Source: Planococcus shixiaomingii (GTDB taxonomy: Bacteria > Bacillota > Bacilli > Bacillales_A > Planococcaceae). From it: DNA of 7,561 bases. The stretch lies in NCBI RefSeq assembly GCF_030413615.1, contig NZ_CP129237.1, positions 1 through 7,561 of the forward strand, read 5' to 3'. The position numbers and the translations under genes are program-made. Under the pieces are notes generated by a model that ran no database searches, was not told where the DNA came from, and saw only the letters and a program-made list of their open reading frames with translations. This document shows positions 4,400 to 7,561 of the stretch, piece after piece (within the stretch, counting starts at the first letter, position 1; each line of letters opens with the position of its first letter).

Positions 4400-5032
4400 C
4401 TACTTCTTAAAGAACCGGGTGAAGAATCCCTTTTTAGGTTCTTCCGGTTTCTCCGATAACTTCTCCAAGAATAATTCGTCACGTTTCTTCAAATCTGCCA
4501 ATTCCTGAAGCAATTGTTCATTTATCTTCTGCTGATCCTCGAAAAACTGCTTGTTCATGTCTGGTTGTTCCGGGGCCGGCAATGCTTTAGCAAGGTTTTC
4601 TACTTGATTAGCCAACGATTCAACCGTTGCTGTTTTCTCAGCATCCTTCTGAAGGAACATTTTAAACAATTCCTTTAGTTCCCGGTTTTCTTGAAGCAAC
4701 TGCTTATTAGATTCCATCACTTTCCCGATATCTTCGACAGTCGCTAAAGCAGGCAATCCAGTTTTATCTGGTTCGGTTTCTGTTTGTTCATTGGTCAGCA
4801 AGACCGGAAACTCTTTAGCTAACTGTTTTTCCACTTCTTCCGTTCCAAATCCTTTACTATACAATTCCTTAATTCTCAGCAATACAGCAATTGCAGAAAT
4901 TTCATAACGCCTTGAACGCTTACCACCTTTATAAATAAAGAATTGATTGAACGTAGTTATATAACGGTGAATCGTTGTAGGCGGTATTTTTGTTTCTTTT
5001 GCTAATTGGGGTACATCTAGCCACTCTTCCAC
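4400..5032 (-). CDS. MerR/RacA-like DNA-binding coiled-coil protein (DUF3967-like)
   Basis: About 210 residues. The N terminus (VEEWLDVPQLAKETKIPPTT and on through residue 75) is a MerR-type winged helix, with the helix-turn-helix at about 7-27 and the wing at KGGKRSRRYE. A linker is followed by two long coiled-coil stretches (about 100-130 and 155-195). The end, KKGFFTRFFKK, is short, basic and rich in Phe, like the basic C-terminal tip of DUF3967 plasmid proteins and apt for membrane or partner contact. The GTG at 5032 is preferred because AGAGGTGG lies eight bases upstream; a GTG at 5044 lacks spacing. By analogy with RacA, it may tether plasmid DNA and help segregation. Domain layout is seen; the role is inferred. 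Confidence 0.8.
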   Translation of the reverse strand: MEEWLDVPQLAKETKIPPTTIHRYITTFNQFFIYKGGKRSRRYEISAIAVLLRIKELYSKGFGTEEVEKQLAKEFPVLLTNEQTETEPDKTGLPALATVEDIGKVMESNKQLLQENRELKELFKMFLQKDAEKTATVESLANQVENLAKALPAPEQPDMNKQFFEDQQKINEQLLQELADLKKRDELFLEKLSEKPEEPKKGFFTRFFKK

Positions 5033-5044
5033 TATTACCACCAC

Positions 5045-5250
5045 CTCTTCCCATCATATTTCCTTATTATCTCATACCACCATTAGACACCACTACCTTA
5101 CATTACTGCTTTTCTTAGGAAATTTCATTCCACGAAAAACCACGTTATCCCTCTGCCTTAATCTGCATATAGGAAACCTTCTTGAGACGCATTTTAAGCC
5201 CCTCACAGCTTATTAAAGCCGTTCTCATTGTTAAAGGTTCATTCAATCCT
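5045..5250. other. Divergent intergenic region
   Basis: This lies between the minus-strand MerR-like gene and the plus-strand winged-helix gene. No gene is visible. TTATCC and TATAGG (17 bases apart near 5146-5174) and TTGTTA with TAGGAA (near 5228-5257) are poor promoter candidates for the plus-strand gene. The true promoter is uncertain. Confidence 0.35.
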
Positions 5251-5251
5251 T

Positions 5252-5341
5252 AGGAACGCTAAAAAAGCCTCCTGAGAGTCCAGAAGGCGTGTCCTAATCC
5301 GTTCCTTTTCTGCAAGTCTCTTTCTATAACCAGAAAAGGAA
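5252..5341 (+). promoter_or_regulatory. Leader with ribosome-binding-site-sequestering hairpin and competing fold
   Basis: TTCCTTTTCTG (5302-5312) and CAGAAAAGGAA (5331-5341) form a perfect 11-bp stem with an 18-base loop. The right arm contains the AAAAGGA ribosome binding site of the gene starting at 5351. The left arm overlaps CGTTCCT (5300-5306), which can instead pair with AGGAACG (5252-5258) around the stem at 5267-5288, freeing the ribosome binding site. The two folds exclude each other, as in translational attenuators. Confidence 0.55.
5261..5288 (-). terminator. Minus-strand terminator inside the winged-helix gene leader
   Basis: GCCTtCTG and CAGgAGGC on the minus strand (plus 5281-5288 with 5267-5274, one mismatch) are followed by six U (plus A-run 5261-5266). 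No minus-strand gene ends here, so it may end a short antisense RNA started near the beginning of the plus-strand gene, or protect the leader from opposing transcription. A minus-strand promoter is not clear; TTATAG near 5323 is weak. Confidence 0.5.
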
Positions 5342-5350
5342 TGATTTGAT

Positions 5351-5809
5351 ATGAAAGAAACCACCGTAACTAAAAGCAGCGGAATTATTTGCAAAGGAAG
5401 CATTGATAAGAACTATGAAAAACTGCCGCACGATTTATCCAATTACGTAGAATTAGGTTTGATTACTCTGACAGATAGTTGGATTTATATGAAGCTGACC
5501 CAATTTTATAACAGTGATTTTGGCTATGCCTTTCCCACAATTACGCAATTGATGATTTACTCACGCAAATACAGCAAAAGCACGATTCACCAAAGCATTA
5601 AAAACTTAGTGGCTGCCGGATTGCTTCAGAAAGGGAAAACGTCCAAGGGAAACAACATTTACCGCACTTACAAGCCGTTGGGCAAAGAGGAATTGTATAA
5701 ACTGGTGCCAGAGAAAGTGCAGGAACTCAGAGAAATCGAAGCCAAGCTATTGCAAGCGAATGAAGCTGATAAAATCCGTTGGGAAGACTTTAAGCAGGAA
5801 AAAGGTTAA
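5351..5809 (+). CDS. Winged-helix protein, candidate plasmid replication initiator
   Basis: 152 residues. Residues about 28-95 match the HTH_36-type winged helix: YVELGLITLTDSWIYMKLTQ, then FGYAFPTITQLMIYSRKYSK and STIHQSIKNLVAAGLLQKGK, with the recognition helix at about 75-88 and the wing at about 92-106 (KGKTSKGNNIYRTYKPL). The C-terminal third is a charged helix (VQELREIEAKLLQANEADKI). This fold is frequent in small Gram-positive plasmid replication proteins and phage replication organisers. It is the only such gene here, its leader is elaborately folded, and iteron-like inverted repeats follow it, all fitting an initiator. It is short for a classic theta Rep, so a replication accessory or a plain regulator remains possible. 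Confidence 0.75.
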   Translation: MKETTVTKSSGIICKGSIDKNYEKLPHDLSNYVELGLITLTDSWIYMKLTQFYNSDFGYAFPTITQLMIYSRKYSKSTIHQSIKNLVAAGLLQKGKTSKGNNIYRTYKPLGKEELYKLVPEKVQELREIEAKLLQANEADKIRWEDFKQEKG

Positions 5810-6106
5810 TCACTAAGGATAGGGACTTTAAAATTCCTCACCCATTGGTATATCAATGTTTCTTCATGGTGAAAGTACCTAATTTTAATAATCCACTATT
5901 CAAGGATCTTTAAAATTGGATTGCCTAATCCAGTAATTGATTTCTAATAGTCCAAGAATTGTACGTTATACAGACTTACCTACACAGACTTAAGAATAAA
6001 AACTTATTTTGTCTAAAGACTTCTATCACTAGATAGAAGAACTCTTTTAAGAGAAATAAGAAAGTTAAGAGAAAGGAAAACAGTATAACGTACAGATTTT
6101 GGACTC
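5810..6106. other. Gene-free, repeat-rich region downstream of the winged-helix gene
   Basis: No reading frame is supported. It contains CTTTAAAATT twice (5826-5835, 5908-5917) with an inverted AATTTTAA at 5881-5888; TGGATT-GCCT-AATCCA (5917-5932); ACAGACTTA twice with a 14-base period (5970-5978, 5984-5992); GTCTAAAGAC (6011-6020); the perfect stem CTTCTATC-ACTA-GATAGAAG (6020-6039); and the palindrome CTCTTTTAAGAG (6042-6053). The density and the position after the candidate Rep gene suggest an origin or an operator cluster. Confidence 0.45.
5961..6093. repeat. 133-bp segment bounded by perfect 11-bp inverted repeats
   Basis: GTACGTTATAC (5961-5971) and its exact complement GTATAACGTAC (6083-6093) bound the segment, flanked on both outer sides by T. 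The same 11-mer occurs a third time at 2768-2778. It is partly self-complementary (GTA...TAC), as expected of a protein-binding site. Confidence 0.75.
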
Positions 6107-6580
6107 CTAATTTATTCTATGATCCACTTTCTCCTGTAGCTTATCTACTAAATCACTTTCTTGAAGGTGGCGATACAACAAGCCATTGATAAGGTCGTTC
6201 ACTTTATCGTAACCCTCTTTTTCTATTAGTAGCCCCAAGAAATCTTTATTTGGTTCAGAAAAAGAAATTTCTAATTCCCCAATAAACAAATTCCTCTCAA
6301 ACTTGGTTGTCTCTGTTTCATACCAAGTTTTCAAACAGGTTGGGCAAATCTCTAAATCTTTAAATTCTCTTATATCGTCACATTTATAAGTAGCATCATC
6401 TACATCTACTCCATCGCCAACTAATGATTTGAAAATTTCACCACACAATGTCTTATCATGATTTTCAGTAATTTTCCCATCAAACCTATGCCAAAACTCG
6501 TCATACTTTAACAATTCATAAAGACGGTGGCCCCTAGGTAAAATCTTAATCAATTTATCTAACATAGCTGCCTGTAGCAC
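6107..6580 (-). CDS. Probable zinc-binding protein of unknown function
   Basis: 157 residues starting at GTG. AAAGGGAG lies seven bases before the GTG, whereas the internal ATG (residue 6) has no good site. His31 or His41 with Cys46 (HDKTLCG) and the CPTC knuckle (Cys79, Cys82) form a plausible H-C-C-C zinc site. This resembles small phage and plasmid proteins that carry an ALCG-type motif followed by a CxxC. Residues 1-30 are helical and basic to hydrophobic, and the C-terminal half is acidic and helical. No partner genes are adjacent; it faces the inverted-repeat segment at its 3' end. The zinc motif is inferred from residue spacing, and the biological role is unknown. Confidence 0.75.
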   Translation of the reverse strand: MLQAAMLDKLIKILPRGHRLYELLKYDEFWHRFDGKITENHDKTLCGEIFKSLVGDGVDVDDATYKCDDIREFKDLEICPTCLKTWYETETTKFERNLFIGELEISFSEPNKDFLGLLIEKEGYDKVNDLINGLLYRHLQESDLVDKLQEKVDHRIN

Positions 6581-7145
6581 AAAACCACTCCCTTTAAATT
6601 CTTCACGGATCTCTATTTTCCTAATATACCGTATTTCCTTATCTTTCGTCCTAGGATTCTCTATCTTACGCCCGGCAATTTATTTCAATTCCTAGCATAT
6701 TTTCCGCCCATTTCCCTTGACCTTTTTGACGCTTTTTGACTTGCTGAACAGGAGATTCGGAACGGCTTGAGGACAGACTTATCCCCTATGCTGAACAGCA
6801 GGAAAAAAACTACTGAACAGAATAGAAGGGTAAGCGTCTTTTCGTACTTGCGTCACTTTCGACCCGTTTACGTATATCAGACCCTATTCACTCAACAGCT
6901 TTCACTGTACACACCCTCTGCCAACGGCTTGACCTCTACACAATATCGCCCCTGTGCGTCAAGCTGAGTGCGTTCCCTGACACCGTAATGTCAACGATAA
7001 CCACCGAACCTTTTAAGGTAGTTCTCACCTTCCCTCACCGAATGAATAGGAATCCGGTGAGGGTTGTCTTAGTTAGTGCATCGGCTAAGACTTAACCTGT
7101 CAAGTTTAGTTTTTCAACGTGTTATTAGGCTTTCCACGTTGGATC
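6581..7145. other. Gene-free region rich in phased and inverted repeats, candidate origin or transfer site
   Basis: A plus-strand frame at 6767-6967 has no ribosome binding site or protein-like composition. Signals seen: TTGAC at 6717, 6726 and 6736 (9-10 base phase); CTGAACAG at 6744-6751, 6791-6798 and 6813-6820; AACGGCTTGA at 6761-6770 and 6923-6932; the inverted repeat GCTTGAC/GTCAAGC (6927-6933, 6958-6964); CCCTCACCG/CGGTGAGGG (7032-7040, 7055-7063); and CAACGTG/CACGTTG (7115-7121, 7135-7141). Such a set fits a replication origin, single-strand origin or oriT, but no known nick sequence is recognised. Confidence 0.45.
7032..7063. repeat. Perfect 9-bp GC-rich hairpin
   Basis: CCCTCACCG (7032-7040) pairs with CGGTGAGGG (7055-7063) around a 14-base loop. 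Only a weak T-rich stretch (TTGTCTTAG) follows on the plus strand, so a role as DNA or RNA structure is as likely as termination. Confidence 0.6.
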
Positions 7146-7154
7146 AGAACATGA

Positions 7155-7224
7155 AAAAAAGGCATTATCCCTTAACCTGTTTCTTGCACAAGTTAAAAAG
7201 ATAACGCCTTAGTTTAAACCATGT
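7155..7224 (-). ncRNA. Putative short minus-strand hairpin RNA with terminator
   Basis: On the minus strand GGCGUUAUC pairs with GAUAAUGCC (one G-U), with a further UUAAC/GUUAA inner stem, and is followed by seven U. A promoter reads TTGTCT (plus 7255-7260) and TATACA (plus 7231-7236) with an 18-base spacer, so an RNA of roughly 70 nt is predicted. No coding frame is present. Target unknown; the terminator is firm and the promoter moderate. Confidence 0.45.
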
Positions 7225-7230
7225 CTGTTA

Positions 7231-7272
7231 TGTATAAATAGCTTGAAATCCAATAGACAATGAGTTTATAAT
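7231..7272. promoter_or_regulatory. Mirror-image divergent promoter pair
   Basis: Plus strand: TTGAAA (7243-7248), 18-base spacer, TATAAT (7267-7272). Minus strand: TTGTCT (7255-7260), 18-base spacer, TATACA (7231-7236). The -35 and -10 boxes are exact mirror positions about 7251.5, so the two promoters overlap back to back and RNA polymerase cannot occupy both at once. Confidence 0.6.
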
Positions 7273-7278
7273 GGGTAT

Positions 7279-7367
7279 ATCAATTAACCAGTGGTGCGAA
7301 CACTGTGTTAAGAGGAAAGTCATTCCGTTGTGAGGTGCGAACTCATAACATAAGGAATGGCTTTTTT
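7279..7367 (+). ncRNA. Putative small RNA with two hairpins sharing one loop sequence
   Basis: Starting about 7 bases after the TATAAT at 7267-7272, the RNA has hairpin one (TTAAC CAGTG at 7284-7293 with CACTG-U-GTTAA at 7301-7311) and hairpin two (GTCATTCC GTTGTGAG at 7319-7334 with CTCATAAC at 7342-7349 and GGAATGGC at 7354-7361), ending in six U. Both loops are exactly GTGCGAA. No frame is coding. The second hairpin doubles as an intrinsic terminator, giving a transcript of about 89 nt. The identical loops suggest a specific target or protein, possibly in copy-number control. Confidence 0.65.
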
Positions 7368-7456
7368 CATTTCCGTTCATAATTAAGTTAATTACTATTC
7401 TATCGCTAACTTTTCCTCATGGCAATGATAAATCTGTGCTAAAGGTAGGATAAGGA

Positions 7457-7485
7457 GTTATGTCCTAAAAATTTTACGACATAAC
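7457..7485. repeat. 29-bp near-perfect palindrome
   Basis: GTTATGTC-C-TAAAA (7457-7470) and TTTTA-C-GACATAAC (7472-7485) are complementary apart from one C/C pair and a single central base. The size and symmetry fit a dimeric protein operator or a cruciform at an origin. Flanking sequence shows no T-tract to make it a terminator. Confidence 0.7.
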
Positions 7486-7514
7486 GAAAAACGCATTAGA
7501 ATAAGGTTTTTGCC

Positions 7515-7561
7515 GTGTAGTACAGTGTAACCCTGTGTAATCCAGTGAACTTCACTGCAAT
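7515..7561 (+). repeat. 10-bp phased GTGTA repeat array at the window end
   Basis: GTGTAG, GTGTAA, GTGTAA and GTGAAC begin at 7515, 7525, 7535 and 7545, exactly one helical turn apart, and a degenerate CTGCAA follows at 7555. The last full unit lies in the perfect 15-bp palindrome CAGTGAACTTCACTG (7543-7557). The array reaches the end of the window and may continue. Helically phased repeats on one DNA face are typical of iterons or cooperative operators. Confidence 0.6.

Noticed and set aside
5961..6093. Miniature insertion element bounded by 11-bp inverted repeats
   Set aside because: No target-site duplication is visible at the outer edges, and a third solitary copy at 2768 fits a protein-binding site better; kept only as an alternative.
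6767..6967. Plus-strand open frame of 66 codons in the repeat-rich region
   Set aside because: No ribosome binding site, atypical composition, and it spans repeats better explained as DNA signals.
7451..7469. AAGGAG followed by ATG TCC TAA near the 29-bp palindrome
   Set aside because: The frame is two codons long and the spacing is only two bases; the palindrome explains the sequence better.

Overview
The window looks like plasmid or other accessory DNA from a low-GC Gram-positive bacterium (Bacillota, class Bacilli). The grounds are AT-rich spacers, strong AGGAGG-like ribosome binding sites (including before GTG starts), U-tract terminators, and a typical cryptic-plasmid gene set: serine resolvase, XRE regulator, MerR/RacA-like coiled-coil protein and a winged-helix replication-type protein. 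No rRNA, tRNA, CRISPR array, transposase or chromosomal metabolic gene is visible. The genus cannot be fixed from sequence reading. At 7.56 kb the window could be a whole small plasmid opened at an arbitrary point, but the ends do not prove this.

Left part (1-1.6 kb, minus strand): a small excisionase-type helix-turn-helix protein (1173-1427), then a complete serine resolvase (464-1036) whose stop overlaps the start of a 68-aa unknown protein (261-467), with a terminator straight after it. Three related inverted repeats between the HTH gene and the resolvase may be its res/operator region.

Middle (1.6-2.75 kb, plus strand): two tiny hydrophobic proteins, each behind a run of six G. The first (1630-1809) lies in an unusually GC-rich, T-poor block and is followed in frame by a very basic open stretch. 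The second (2543-2650) has the layout of a type I toxin-antitoxin locus: promoter, structured 5' leader, 35-aa single-helix peptide, 3' hairpins with terminator, and a minus-strand terminator upstream fit for an antisense RNA.

Centre (3.08-5.04 kb, minus strand): a three-gene cassette (XRE regulator, 217-aa coiled-coil protein, 52-aa protein starting at GTG), preceded by a separately terminated MerR-like/coiled-coil gene with a basic, aromatic C-terminal tail, suggestive of a DNA tether used in plasmid segregation.

Right part (5.05-7.56 kb): a plus-strand winged-helix protein (5351-5809) is the best replication-initiator candidate. Its ribosome binding site lies in the arm of a perfect 11-bp hairpin with a competing fold and a minus-strand terminator inside the leader, which together suggest attenuation or antisense control. 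Just downstream is a 133-bp segment bounded by inverted copies of an 11-mer that also occurs at 2768. A probable zinc-binding protein of phage/plasmid type (6107-6580) follows on the minus strand. The last 980 bp hold no convincing gene but many signals: phased TTGAC and CTGAACAG repeats, several inverted repeats, two mirror-image divergent promoters each driving a short hairpin RNA with its own terminator, a 29-bp near-perfect palindrome, and a 10-bp-phased GTGTA array running into the window end. This is the likely replication or transfer control region.
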